Shown here in pieces: positions 44,673 through 57,088 of a stretch of DNA of 64,000 nucleotides (its first letter is position 1; each line of letters begins with the position of its first letter). The stretch is from Charina bottae (Eukaryota; Chordata; Lepidosauria; Squamata; Charinaidae), in assembly GCA_023362775.1 (NCBI GenBank), contig JALMGJ010000025.1, forward strand, positions 6,462,001 to 6,526,000, in the 5' to 3' direction. The notes beneath the pieces are model-generated. The model worked only from the letters and a program-made list of their open reading frames with translations. It did no database searches and was not told where the DNA came from. A program made the translations under genes and the position numbers.

Positions 44673-46526
44673 ATGTTGAATTTAGATGCCTTGCGAAGGG
44701 AAGGCCGCGATCTTCTAGCCGACTATCAAGCCCGTGGTTCCGTAATTAAAGGCAGCTTTGAAGCAACGTTGTCAGGGGGTGGTTTGAAGAGAGGGGAAGA
44801 GCATCTCCCCAGTCTTGTTCCTGTAATAAGAAGGAAGAAACACAGGCTGCCTCTGAACCTTCATATGCTGCCAAAGAAGTTCCAACACAGAGTAGACTTG
44901 GGAAAGGGCGTCAACAAAGAAAAGAAGGGGCAAAAAAGCAGAATGGCATTTCCCCCACCAAGAGAACAACAGACAACAGACAGACATGCCAGCTGGCTAG
45001 AAATGCAACCATCCACATGAAGCAGCTCTCTGAAGGCTGTGATCCTACGTTTAAAGCCCATGAAATGAGAGCTGCTGCAATTGCCTCTAGGCTTTGCTAG
45101 GTGTCTGTGGCATGTGCCATTCTGAGGCTGTTGATATGGAGAGGTGGCACAGAAATCAAAATAATAGCAATAATAATAATAATAATAATAATAATCTCTC
45201 TAGTTGCAGCATTTGAACTTATATAATATCTTAGATGGCAGAGATTGAAGTCTAGTATAACTTATATAGCATCTGCAATGTACGTGGGACATCACAGAAC
45301 ATTATACAGTAAGCATAAATAAAATAAAGTATACTGTTTTCCTAAAGGCCATAATATATTATGATCCCATAGTTTCTGTGTATGCATAAAATGTGTGTAC
45401 AGATCCATTTAAGTATGTATGAGGCCACTGATAAATAACATTTATACAATAAGGTTTATATACTAGAGGCCCAAAGCATTCATGGACATCACGTAAACCT
45501 GAAAAACAAAAACCCTTGAATTGCAAGTAAAGGCTGTCCTGAAACATTAAGTCATGCAGTTGCTGGCACAGAATGCTTCCTCTTCTACAGTTTAGAAGTA
45601 CATGAATAACTTCCCAGGGCTGCGTGTTGGGATATTTTGCAAATCACCTAAAGGAACTGGCTAAAGTCAGAAAAGTATGCTTCTATGAAAAGACTGTCAA
45701 AGATATACAAATCTTAGATGGACTGAAGTCAGTGCTTAAATCTATTGCTGTTCTACTGTCTACCTGGGAATGGCAAACATGGTAAAGATGTGTGCTTTTT
45801 TTCCTACAAAGGGGGACTCATACTACTTTAAAAATTTAATTCTCCCTTACCAGAAGTTTTTGTTTGAATATATTCATATGTGTATGAACAAAGAATAATG
45901 CATAGGAAAACTACTTTGCAGCACCTGTTAATATGTTCATCAATTTCTTAATAGATATTATAACTGCCAGGTCTGAATCCTAAGTTCTTTGGACACCTGC
46001 CTATCTGCCCACCTGTAAACTTTATTCTTAGCATGGCTCTTTATCCTAACACAGAGAAATCATCAATGCTATACTACTGGAAAATGGGAGGATTGGTTCA
46101 ATTTCTAGTAAAGTTTGTTTTCAAAAATTCAAAATGGTTTCAGATGTAAATCTGTATTTATATCTATCTGTAGCCTTTGTTGAAGGGATCTGGGAGATGT
46201 AATTTCTAATATTATGTTACTACTGTTCACTTTTGAACTGCACTGAACATTATGAAAGCTATCCCATTTCAGGGATCATGAAATTAGAAAAAACACATAC
46301 ATCACCACCAACAGAACAAAGATGACATCAGCAAAATGTCCAGAAGAATTAAAAAATTAAAAATAAATTGGGCAATATTTCATCACTATCATATAGGGAT
46401 TTGCCGTTTGAAAACTCTTGTTTAACCTGAAACACGGACATCCACTATTTATATCAACCTGCCTAAAGCGTTTAGATTGTTTTCGCTACATGCCAAAGGA
46501 CCACGAACATGTTATATACTGTAAAC
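44673..46526. other. Intergenic stretch with an unassigned open frame
   Basis: The frame 44673-45020 (+, 115 codons) is rich in Arg, Lys and Leu, with no recognisable domain, splice context or poly(A) signal close by. I would not call it a gene. The rest is AT-rich and featureless. Confidence 0.45.
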
Positions 46527-46772
46527 CAGAGCTTTCCAAAAATGTGTCGCCACACACAGTCTGGTGTGTCGCCACACAACCCGGAAGCGCTGATCATTAT
46601 CAGCGCTTCCGGGTTTTCCCGCGGCGACACACCAACGGCGGCGCGCAAAAACTGAAAGCGGCAGCAGCGCTTCTGGGTTTTTGCACGCTGCCGCAACGGC
46701 GGCACTTCCGGGTTTCCCCGCGGTGACACACCAATGGCGGTTGTTGCCGCGGGAAAACTTTGGAAAGCCCTG
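46527..46772 (+). mobile_element. CpG-rich hAT MITE, copy 3
   Basis: Ends cagagctttccaaaa and ctttggaaagccctg; perfect 8-bp duplication ctgtaaac (46519-46526 and 46773-46780). The inside has inverted modules cccggaagcgctgat / atcagcgcttccggg and repeated gcgacacaccaa units. Confidence 0.87.
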
Positions 46773-46780
46773 CTGTAAAC

Positions 46781-48650
46781 TGTACCCAGAAAGACAGAGA
46801 CACACTTCTATAGATGGATAAGGATCAGACATGATTCAAAGGTGTAAAAAGGGAGCAACAGCTATAGCAGGTATCCCCACATGGCTTATTGTTTAGAGAC
46901 ATGAATTAATTGTCTCAAGCACATCAGTTCATTGCATCTATCATTACAGAACAAGCATGGATGCTTCAACTAGAATACTAGAAGTTATAAAGTTTCATGA
47001 AAACATCTAGAGGCTGACAGAAAAGGGAAGGACCTGCAGAGCAGGCCAAGGCTCCAATACACACATGTTTTTGGTGCACCAGGAATAACTCAGCATCAGC
47101 ACTTGGTCCTCTGGACAGCAGATGCACCCATCTCATTCAGCAAAGATCTATGTACTTGTACAATACCGCACAGAACAATTTTTTCCATTCCTGGTGAGGT
47201 AGCTGAGAACAAATTGCCTGATAAAGATAACAGTGAGATAAGGAGAGTCCTACAGCAGCCTTCATCATGCTAATTTAATCTCCTGTGCAAATAGGCAAGA
47301 TTTAGAGGTATCATATGCCTGTCCATTTAATTCCAGGAAAAACACCCCATGCTACAAATGTGCCTTCCATTACCTATGCAGCACATGCTAAAAGCATGGC
47401 TCTCACAACTGAACTGCCTCTGTAGGCCACATCCACACATTTAGCCCTTGTGATTACACTTTGGTGTAAACAGAATGGGATAGGAAATATAGAACTAAAT
47501 ATATAAACCAGTCACAAAATTGCTCCAGGAGTGGATCATAAAATACTTAAATTTACGTAAGTCAATATAGGACATTATGAATGCATCCTGGACATGGGCA
47601 GGAGTGCAATGACAACTTTGGCTTCTTATTCAACACGAGCATCACACCCTGTAATTTTTAACCTGAGATTTCCACAGTTGCTAATCCTTACACATCACTG
47701 TAGGCATTTGTTAATGTTCTGAGGAGTGCTCTTGCAAAAGGATAAATGTTATGGAGGCAGGATCACGAGGTTATCTCCTTGCCATTGATGCACAGAGTCA
47801 TAAAACCAACAGCTCTGTTAAGTACTGCTATGCACCTTTGCTCGCTCTAAGGCGAGGCTTCCCATGTTCACTGAGACTTATTCCCAGGAAAAAATGAACA
47901 ACAGGCTGGAACCTCAAGACAGCTGGTAAAAATGACTGATCATATGCTACCAAACCCATCATAGTTTAATTTGTGTCAGGGCATTGTTCTGGGAAATATT
48001 TAGTAAAAGAAATGATAGAAGTGCTTTAGAAAAGACATTGAGTTACATTTCCCGTCCTACTGTAGGAAGCCCCTCTCTCTCTTTCTTCCCAAAATGCACA
48101 ATCCACACACAGCACAATCCTCTGCTGTACAAGATCTAGCCCTAGCTGCTAGCTGAGATGGCTTTCAAGGCAGATCCAACATTCCTGGAAGACAAAACTA
48201 TCACAGCTAGGCATGACAGTGAAAGGAACAAACACAAACATGCCCAGGAACAGGAGGCCGCTGAGGATTAATCCCAAGCCTCTAGCAACTTTCCTGTTGC
48301 AGTTGTGAAACTCTAATTCTGAAATCACTGCTTTTTCAGTAACTAGAGCCCCCCCACTACTCAAGGCTCATTTTCAGCCGGACTGCTGTGTAATCACTGA
48401 CAGAATCCTTCAGATCCTTCCTTCCAAGGACAGGGACACCTGGGATTTTAGAAGAACCTTTAACCTTCTCTTTTTCATACCGCTCAGGCACACCTACAAA
48501 CCTACAAACACACGGTTAACACGGAGTCCCGTTTCAGAAGAAATCAAACAGACATTCTGCTCCAGCCAGGAATCAGCAATTTGGTGCTCTCTAAATGTTT
48601 TGAAGTATAGCTTTTTGTCGCGGGTCAGGTGGGCAAAGCCTGATGGGAGC
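46781..48650. other. Intergenic stretch, nothing recognised
   Basis: Moderately AT-rich, apparently free of transposons. No gene named. Confidence 0.55.
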
Positions 48651-49358
48651 TAAAACATCTGGAAGCCCTCGGGTTGCTTTCCTCTATTAGAGCTCATACC
48701 CGCGATTTGAGTTACAGAGGTCAGGCGATGCAAAAAGAAAAGCGCTCCCCGCCCTGAAGTGGAATGGTCTGTATCCTTCCCGCCCCCTTCGTTGCCGTGG
48801 CAGGACCCCGTAAAAAGGGACAGGAAAGGAGGGGCATAAAAAGGGGGGCACAACATAGTTTTACTCGTGGGCTGGGGAAACTATGGGTTCAGCCTGGTGC
48901 AGAAAGAGAGAACCATCTTTCTGTTCCCCCAATCTATGGAGGCTGTTTCTCCCCAGAACCCTAACTTTCTTCCAGCTGAGAAGCCAAGCCAGAAATAGAG
49001 AGAGAATCTGGAGAGAAGGAGATGCTCTTCTCCCTCTCCCCCTTCTTTGATTTTCAGCCTTTCTGCCCCACCAAACTGGCGTCAAGCATCCGCGAACTCG
49101 TCTTCCAAAACAAGTCTGGAAGCCGAGGCGCCCTCGTTTATTTTCGCAACGGACCAGGGGCGCTGGGATGGTCGCCTTGCTTTGCTTTGCTTTGCTTTGG
49201 CCCCCTCCTCCCCTCCGAGGGCTCCGCCGCTCGGTTTCTTCGAGCAACTTCGCCTCGGGCCCGCGGTGGGGCGCCCAAGTTCTATTCTGGCTTTTTTCGC
49301 GGCTCGGAAGAAGAGCTTTCCTAGAGCAGCTGCTGCATTGACGAGATGGGGGATCAAA

Positions 49359-49389
49359 GGGAGGGGGAGGGAGGGGAGGGGGAGGGAGG
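49359..49389 (+). other. G-quadruplex-prone run
   Basis: Six consecutive G-runs of three to five separated by single A, in the form gggagggggagggaggggag and onward. It fits a stable intramolecular quadruplex with one-base loops. Confidence 0.7.
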
Positions 49390-50365
49390 CTTTATTCTCT
49401 AATACCCTCGCTGGGGAGACTTTGTTACAAAACAGATTCATGCGAGAAGGGCAGCCGGGCTGTGTAGTACAATGAACTCTCGGGGGAAGGATAAATCCTG
49501 TGGCACAGAGAATCTTTATGGCAGAGGGGCATTTGGCTGGCTCTAAACCTCGCGCGCGCGGACTCCCCTCCCCGCTTCGCCCTCCCCCCTCGTCCTTTTC
49601 AGACTGTCAGCTCAAGTCCTGCTTGAGGAATGTTTGATCTCTCCCGGCTGGGAGGCCGGCGTCTCCAGCCGAGGCCTGGTCCCAGTGCTCGTCCTCTGGC
49701 TTGCCTGTTGTGACTTCTGCCAAGCAGCTCGGCGTTGTTGTTGCTGTTGCTGTTGTTTTCCCCAGGACGCCCACGGATCCCTTCCAAACAACTTGGCCTT
49801 TTCCCTCCCCTGACTCGGACCCAGGAAAAGTCAAGTCAGGAGGCGGGAGGAGAGGGAAAAGGCGGGGGCGCGCCCTGCCAAAGCGCGGGGGATCCGCGGG
49901 GATCTGAGGGATCCCTACAAAGCAGGCCCACCCGGCGGGGCCGGGGCCCCCTGCTCCAGCTTGCCCACGCCTTTTGCCAAAGCACCGCAAAGGGTCGCAC
50001 GTGTGTATCTCTGGGACGCACGCAGGCCCAGACCCACCTGCACCTCGCCCTCGGACCCGAGCAGCGAGGGAGGCGGCGAGCGCGCCCCTCTCAAGGCACT
50101 TCAGCAATCGGGCGAGCGGCAAAGCGACTCTTGAAGGACACTCTGCCTTGGCTCCAGCCGCCGACGGAGGAGGGTGCCCAGGCAGCCGAAAAGGTTCTGA
50201 CCGACCCGGGAGGGCGGCTAGACGGCGGCCACCGGCTCCTCGGGGAAGTACCGACGGCAGCGCCCACGAAAGAGAAGGCGGGTGGGGCGGGGGTTGGTTT
50301 CTTTCACCGAGAAGCTGGCCAAGGCTGGGGAAGGGAATCTAAGGTTAAAGTGCTGGAATTGCTTC

Positions 50366-50489
50366 GAGGAAGGGAGGAAGGGAGGAAGGGGGAAGGAAGG
50401 AAGGAAGGAAGGAAGGAAGGAAGGAAGGAAGGAAGGAAGGAAGGAAGGAAGGAAGGAAGGAAGGAAGGAAGGAAGGAAGGAAGGAAGGA
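50366..50489 (+). repeat. (GGAA)n microsatellite
   Basis: A purine tract with about 24 GGAA/GAAG units. GGAA arrays can serve as ETS-factor binding sites, but nothing here shows that they do. Confidence 0.97.
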
Positions 50490-51274
50490 ATTGTAAACAG
50501 GAGCAATTGCTACAGTTGGGGGGCGAGCAAAGGAGTAATAACTCTCCTCTTCAGACAGTGTCGATACTATTTTTGATTTCAAAGAGGGGGGGAATAAAAC
50601 TTCTCTACTCTTTTTTGGGGAGGAAGGAAAAGCGAGAAAGGACTATCCCAAAAGGAATAAGGTATTAATTTTATATGCCCTAACAAAGTAACCTGTTTGA
50701 TGAACAGACAGCATTGGAAATAGTCGCATTCATTTCAGTCTTAAGAAAACAAACTTCCTGAGAACATCTCGGACACCCCCCCTCCCGCCTCCTTTGTGCA
50801 ACTGTCTGGGAGCAAGCATCACTGACCCTGGAGCAGATAGGCCCCCGGGAAAGAGGGAGGCTTCCTTCCAAGTAAGCAGGCCGAACAGAGGACTGCGCTG
50901 TTACAATGACTTTGCTCACCCTAACCTTGACCGCTGCAAACAGGAAGAAATACCTCTGGAAGGGAGAAAGGAAAAGTTAAATCTTATTCGTATGAATGTT
51001 AGTTTCACGTTTAGATTTTAAACATTACACAAGGATTTCATTGCTGGAGCGCGGGGGACCTTCAGAAGCGTCCGCAGAACCCCTCCAATCCTTTCTTTCG
51101 CAACCCAGGCGTGAATTGCCCGCTTTTAATCAAGAGCGATAGTTCCCGGTACTATTATGTCTTTTGAAGGGAGGGGGGCAATGTGACAACTTGCAGGGAG
51201 CGAATTATATCCTCCCCCTCCGAAAAAGGACTAGCGCGGAGCCAAGTCTCCTCAGATCAAACAGAAGCCATTGC

Positions 51275-51460
51275 AAGGCCCTAATTAGAGTAATTAGAAT
51301 AATAAGTCTGCCTATATGTGGTAAGACAATGTGTACAAACAACTTTATTTAATGTATACTGCTAATCAGTGGTGCGCGCGTGCTTGAATGCTTTAGCGTA
51401 ATAAAACTCACCCCTCGTCCGCCCAAACAATCAAATACAAATTAGTGTAATGATTGTGCC
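51275..51460. promoter_or_regulatory. Homeodomain-site cluster, candidate enhancer
   Basis: Within 190 AT-rich bases inside the CpG-rich block there are ctaattagag, taattagaataat, ctaatcagtgg, aaattagtgtaatgatt and tttatttaatg. Repeated TAATTA/TAAT cores are what homeodomain factors bind. Confidence 0.35.
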
Positions 51461-52199
51461 TGCTTGAACGTCTTCGCAATCCACAGGCAGAGGGAAATAA
51501 ATAGCGCCCTCCTTCTTGGCACGTCTCGCCGACTGACCGCGGCGCTGGAGCCTTCCCGGAGTTGGCGCTGAGCGCCTAGAAGCTTAGAGGAGAGGCGCAG
51601 CCAAGTCGCCCCAAACTTTACTCCGGGCTGGGCTTTGGGGAGAGGCTGGACTGCACCGTGGCAGACACCATCTCTCGGGGGCACCTCCTGATGAAAATAG
51701 GGAACTGGGCTTGGCGGAAGCTTGGAAGCTCCGGCTGGGACAGACGGCCAGCTGGGGCAGGCAGGGCTGTCCTGGGAATGGAAGGGCCCGCTGCGCTTTT
51801 AAGATGGTCCAGCTGAACTATCAGGAAGGCTCCAGAGAATTCAAGGCGGCTTCAGGCCTTTTCAGATCCTCAAGGCTGCAGCAAAGTCTTTAAAAATGGG
51901 CGGGGTGTGTGTTTGTGTGGAGAGGACAATTGCACGGCCACGTCCACTTGGGGGGGGGGGGGTTCAAGAATTAAGATGCTCTGCCTCAAAACGTGTTGCA
52001 AGCTTTTCTTTCATTTCTTTTTCGTTTTTGGTCTTGCCACTCCCGTAAAAGTTTGGTGGGGGAGGGGAAGAAATTCACCCTCTGAAGTTTAGGGGGCGAG
52101 GTATACAAGTTCTCCTCCCCGCCTGTTCTGGTTCCTCTCCTAACTTTTCGCTTGACTGTTTACATTCTCAACTAGTATAAACGCTGAAGCTAGAATAGC

Positions 52200-54780
52200 C
52201 TCGCCTCCCCCTGCATGGAAGCAAAGGGCTGCAGGCACTCCACATTTTTCTTTCTAGAACTCAAGGGGGTTCGCGTTTCAATACTGAGGCTTTCTTTGTT
52301 GGGGGGAAGCATTACACAGAAACAAGGGCTAGTAGCATGGGGGGAAGACTTGTGATTCCACCCGTAAGAGATGATGATGATGATGATGATATTATTATTG
52401 CCACTGAAATCAGGAGGAAATCAGCAGCAGCCCCCTTCTCCCCCTTTAAATTTTGCTAGCTGTGAGTCTGCAAGAAGAAAAGTATCAGTTCAAAAACTCT
52501 TTCTACCTCGGAGAAACAAGGGACAGTCTTTTTTTTTAAGCATCACTTTTGAGGTGGCTTGTCTCTCCCTGCTGCCTTAACTTTTCGCGTTGAGCAAACA
52601 AAACACAAAGAAAAAGCCACACTCAACTGCAAGGCGGCAGATGGCCTCGCGCCTGGGATACCCTTGAATGATACCCTTCGGCACCCTTTGCAACTCGGGG
52701 GAGCTTCTTGCAAGTGCGCACCAAGATGGGCAGGACCTAAACACCGCCGTTCCGAAAAATGACCCTTTTGTCCGGGACACTACAAGGACAGACCAATAAG
52801 CAAAACGAGCAGATATGTACTTTTTTCCTGCGTTCCAAGAGACCTGCAAGGCATTCAAGATTTGCTGATCGAGAAAGCTACGAATAAAAAGCCAATAAAT
52901 GTCCAATGGTTACATCAATGTTTACCCAAGCCCCAAGAATTTCAGTGGCAAGTGTGTTTAAAAAGAAACGGTTGGGAATCTTTCCACTTCAACTCTGGTT
53001 GCAACCCCAACATGATTTACTTTAAAGTACTGGGACTCTTCCTAACAAAATAAAGCCCTTTAAAGCCCCAGTGATTTTAATGGCATTTAAAAATTTTTTT
53101 TTTAAAAAAATCAACATTATTTGCCGGATCTTGATACTCTCGGCCGCCAGGACGTAATCGGGCCAAGTTATATGATTATGAGGATTATGAGGAAACCGAT
53201 GCCATTACTTAAACAAAAGAAGTTACTCCCGATTTTTCACAAATGTTGTACTAGCGTTTGGTTTAGCTGACGTCTGTTCACAACCCAGCACACCAACTAA
53301 CTCACAACTCCGACAACATCAATATAACTTTAGAAATGCCCTCGCTAGCTTCTTCCCGCTAAGTACCAGGTGGCTCGGCTTAAATAAAAGTGGGCTAAAT
53401 GTTGTCTATATTCCTATACATGTGAGAGGGATGGGGAATCTCCTAAATTGCTAGAACCCCGCTACAGTAAGCCACGCAACAGCCCTGCTTCCCTGGAAGC
53501 ACATTTTATCCCAATTCCCCATTATAACAGAACTTGGCTGCTGCTGGGTTGTGGTACCACACTGCGCTCCTGGGGTGGATGTTTTCTCCTGAATCCGCCG
53601 CTCTGGCGGTCCAGCCACCCCGGCTCCTAGCCGTTCAGCCCTTCCCTCTTCTCCGCCTGTTGCCTAGAAGTTACTTCCCACTGTGTTCAATGGGGCTTTC
53701 AGCACGGAAGTCGGAGGGAGGACCGAAGTTTTAGGTAATCGAGCGCAATCCAGGGATTGGCAGCAGATGAAAATGCATTGTTTGTAGCTACCCAGGGATG
53801 AAAAGGCGTTTTCCCCACCAGCGCTTATTCATCTGCCCCTCAAGATCGCCCTGCCTTCCCTATCCTTGGAGGATTTTTCAGTGCCTCATACAGAACCCAC
53901 CGGTTTCTCTCATTTCCGTTTCAAAACCTGCTTTCCTAACCGGGTTGCTCTTTTGCCCTCAGTGGACGCAGGAGACCCGCACAGTGTAGTAAACAGGCTG
54001 GCTAGCGACTACTTTGGCCTGGTGGCTGCCCCTTCGGCGCTCCCATTTCTACATCCTCCCCAATGTCAGGGTCTGCGTCTCTGGCGCAAACCTTTTCCCT
54101 TCAAGGGCGAAGGGGGGAACTAGAAATATGCATGAAACGGGAACAAGCCCCAACAGCCGTCGTGGGTTTTACTTGTATAACTTACTTATATATTTATTAC
54201 CTAATATCAAGATGTTTACGATCCGTGTGGGAGGGTACACTAGAGGTGCGATCCTATAGAGACGCTGACTCTAGACCCCACTGAAATTGAGCTACCATCC
54301 ATACAGAAGCGTCTGTCAGGGTATATAGATGCGCACTCCGAATTCAACCCCATCTGAGGCAGCGGGACTCGCCCCCAGATAACTGATAGCTGGCCAGCTG
54401 AAAGGCACCAGGCAAGTTAAACTGTAAAAGAAGCGACTTTCGGTCCTGGCTTGTCTCATTTCTGGTCTTCAAACCCAACCGGGAGGATAGTCGAGGGAGG
54501 CCCCAAACCTTAACATTGGCAAGCGACGCCAAGATTCGGATAGATGAAAACGACACGAAGTAAAAACAAGGAAACAAAAAGCAGCGGAAAGTGCCCGAGT
54601 CGTGCCCCTGCCCCAGATCGTAAAGGGCGCGTTTTGGGGGCGCATTTTTTGACGGCGGGGGGGGGGGAGCTGCGGTCCTCATGGAATGACAAGCACACCA
54701 ACGGGCACAATCGCTTTGTGGATCGAGACTGTGGCTAGCTGGAAAGCTGCTCTTTTCTCACAAAGGCCTCATGCAAAGAC
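52200..54780. other. Intergenic, mixed composition, no gene recognised
   Basis: Unique-looking DNA without transposons; a GAT triplet run at 52369-52390 and a G run at 54656-54669. Short frames are random. Confidence 0.45.
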
Positions 54781-54789
54781 CGTCGCCCT

Positions 54790-55060
54790 GTGCCATTAAA
54801 AAAAATAATCCTCATTTACATATTCATTTATCACTTGGCCCAGAAATGTAAACATGAACTCCGACAACTTAGGGTGGGGAGAAGCAGTTTTAAAAAGAGA
54901 AGAGAAGCGATTTCTATTTAAACTGCTAAAACACACACACACCACGTTAAAAACCTTTGCATATTGGTCACCCAAGCCTTTCTTTAGATTTCTATTTTTA
55001 AAAAATGGGAGAGGAAGAGATGCACTTGTACACCCAATTGCTCCTAATAACTTTTAATTT
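54790..55060. promoter_or_regulatory. POU/octamer-like site cluster, candidate enhancer
   Basis: catttacatattcatttat at 54813-54831 and tttgcatat at 54956-54964 resemble octamer and BRN-type POU sites, set in an AT-rich stretch free of repeats apart from a short CA run (54931-54942). Confidence 0.35.
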
Positions 55061-55129
55061 AGGGGGGGAAATCCTAATATTTGTTCAAGACTGGCTCATT
55101 CACTAACTATTCCTCTTTGACAAAATAAC

Positions 55130-55130
<1 letters not shown>

Positions 55131-55160
<30 letters not shown>
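55131..55160 (+). repeat. (GAT)n microsatellite
   Basis: Ten units; the poly-Met frame starting here is an artefact. Confidence 0.95.
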
Positions 55161-57062
55161 ACAACAATATGCATCGCTGCTCCTCTCGCCTTCTGCAACT
55201 TCTCCAAACCTCTCTTTTTTATTCCGATCACTCCTTCCTTTCTTCCTCAAGTCCCCCTTTAAGCTAGGGACACATTCCCAAATAAATAGGCGACCTTCTC
55301 ATTGGCTTTCAGGTCCAACTTCCCACCCCCTGGCAGCCCCCGCAAAGAAGCGAGAGGCGAATTCAGCTCTGGGAGCCAACGCAACCGCCTACTTTGTCCT
55401 TCCAGCGAGCCCCGCATCCTGCTCAAAAGTGCATCCCACGAGCTTGTTTTTAACACCCCACCTTTCGCCCAGCTCCCTCTGATTATTTACTGCCGTTGAC
55501 TGAGAGACAGGTTTCCCACAAAATCTACGGCGCTGCCAAAAGATGAGAAACGGGGAGGGGGGATCGCAAAAGCCGAAGGAAAGCGCTTTTCGAGTTGGCG
55601 GGAAAGGGGAACCCTCAGTTTTGCCTGGGCAAGTTTTCCCCTTCCCCTCTAGAGAGCTCCCCGATAGGCCGCTAAAGAGAGATGCAGATGGAGATGGAGA
55701 TAAGGCCCTTTCCTTAAGCGGAAGAAGTTCCCTGAGACTTCGGATTCTGACGGAGGTGAGGGGGAGGCCTTTTCAGAAGAAGCTTCCCCCCCCCCCCGCA
55801 CGTCCCTTCTCTGCAGGGACTCGCTGCTGCTCTGTTTCCCCAACAGGCAGCAGACGAGCACTCTCCTGCCGAGGCTTAGTGGGAACACACGTGTGCACAT
55901 GCTGGCGCGCGTGTGTTTTAAGCAAACTCGCCTTTCAGATATGCAAGCCAGGGCCCAGGGGCACAGGATGGAATCCCATCTGGGTCAACCGAGGCCCTGC
56001 GCGGGATTCCGCGCTCTCACTCTCTCCGTTTCTCTCTCTCCTCCCCCCGGCCCCGTCCGGTCCGCATTTGGGAAGAAGCGCCGCATTCCCTCAGAGGCCT
56101 CTCCGGTGTCCTGCAGAGGGCAGAGGCTGCCCAGTTTTCAGTGCTCAGGCGCCCACCCGCCCTCACTCCCTCTCCACTATTTAAAAAAAAATGCAAACAA
56201 CTCAGCGAGCTATTGACCAAAGGACATTCAATCTATACCCAGCTTAAACATTTTACCCATCAGCATATCTGCGGTCGCAGAACACTCCTTCTTGCTGTCA
56301 CTTCGCTTCCAGACTATTGATAAGATCATTTAGCTGAATCTGTTTGGGACGCGTGTAATATTGACTAGGAGTTAGAAAAGATGATTAAATCTAATAAGCC
56401 TGGAAAGTACCGTTAAAGAGGCGGGGGAGAGAAAGGGTCTGGCGGTGGGAAGGAAGGAAGGAAGGAAGGAAGGAAGGAAGGAAGGAAGGAAGGAAGGAAG
56501 GAAGGAAGGAAGGAAGGAAGGGAGATGAAGAGTCTCTATGGGGCGTTAGAGAAGCCCCAGAGATCCACGTAGGAAAGGCGAAACCCAGACACTCACAGGC
56601 ACACCCGCAGAATCGGGGTTGCTGCTTTGGAGCCCCTCGGCCCATGAACCAGTCAGGTGCGGCTCTCCCTGCTGCCGCCGCCGCCGCCGCCTCTGCCCCA
56701 GCCTCTCTGCAGCGGGCGTTTGTGCCCACAAGATTCCACCTCAGCCCTCGGAGGCGCAACCGGGCGCAACAGCGGCCGCAAGCAAAGCCGGGCCTGATTC
56801 CGCGCTTCGCCTTGGAAAGGAAAAAGCCCTGCCATTGAACCCTCAGATCCCCGAGACACTGATGTATGTGTATACAGGGGGTGGGGGTAGGGGGACGGGA
56901 CATGTTCCCACTGCTGGGAAAGGAAATCTCGCCCGAAAGCGCAGCTCCAAAGCGGCATTAAATCCAGGAATCGGGGCTCTGCGGTTCCTCAGAAGTCTGC
57001 ATGTTTATTGCAGTCTCAAAAAGGGGGCAGTAGAAATGACTGCAACGAAGATCTTTTGTGCT
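55160..57062. other. CpG-rich intergenic block, no convincing gene
   Basis: High CpG and several long open frames (55543-56184 +, 56903-56391 -) without domains; the second runs into the GGAA repeat. An AT-rich segment at 56165-56400 (ttaaacattttaccc, attgataagatcattt, gattaaatctaataagcc) looks like conserved noncoding DNA. Confidence 0.45.
56448..56522 (+). repeat. (GGAA)n microsatellite
   Basis: About 18 units of GGAA/GAAG. Confidence 0.97.
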
Positions 57063-57088
57063 CCCCCCACCCCACCCCACCCCACCCC
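57063..57088 (-). other. C-run array, quadruplex-prone on the minus strand
   Basis: Five C-runs of four to six separated by single A, giving gggg-t-gggg repeats on the - strand. Confidence 0.6.

Larger units (their letters stand above)
48650..52200. promoter_or_regulatory. CpG-rich, transposon-poor intergenic block (putative regulatory)
   Basis: GC and CpG content rise sharply from about 48.65 kb, with the peak at 49.0-50.3 kb. Long open frames here (for example 49735-50496 and 50122-49607) come from GC composition and run into simple repeats; no domain, start context or intron pattern supports a gene. AT-rich islands inside (51280-51450) carry homeodomain core sites. I infer CpG-island regulatory DNA of the POU3F2 locus, or an unannotated noncoding transcript start. 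Confidence 0.45.

Noticed and set aside
44673..45020. 115-codon frame as a gene
   Set aside because: No domain, no splice or promoter signals, and it starts right after a microsatellite.
49735..50496. 253-codon + strand open frame
   Set aside because: It arises from GC-rich sequence and ends by running through the GGAA microsatellite (Lys-Glu-Gly-Arg repeats). No domain or gene structure.
55543..56184. 213-codon + strand open frame in a CpG island
   Set aside because: Arg/Pro/Ser-rich chance frame; overlapping frames in other phases are equally open, as expected from low stop-codon density.
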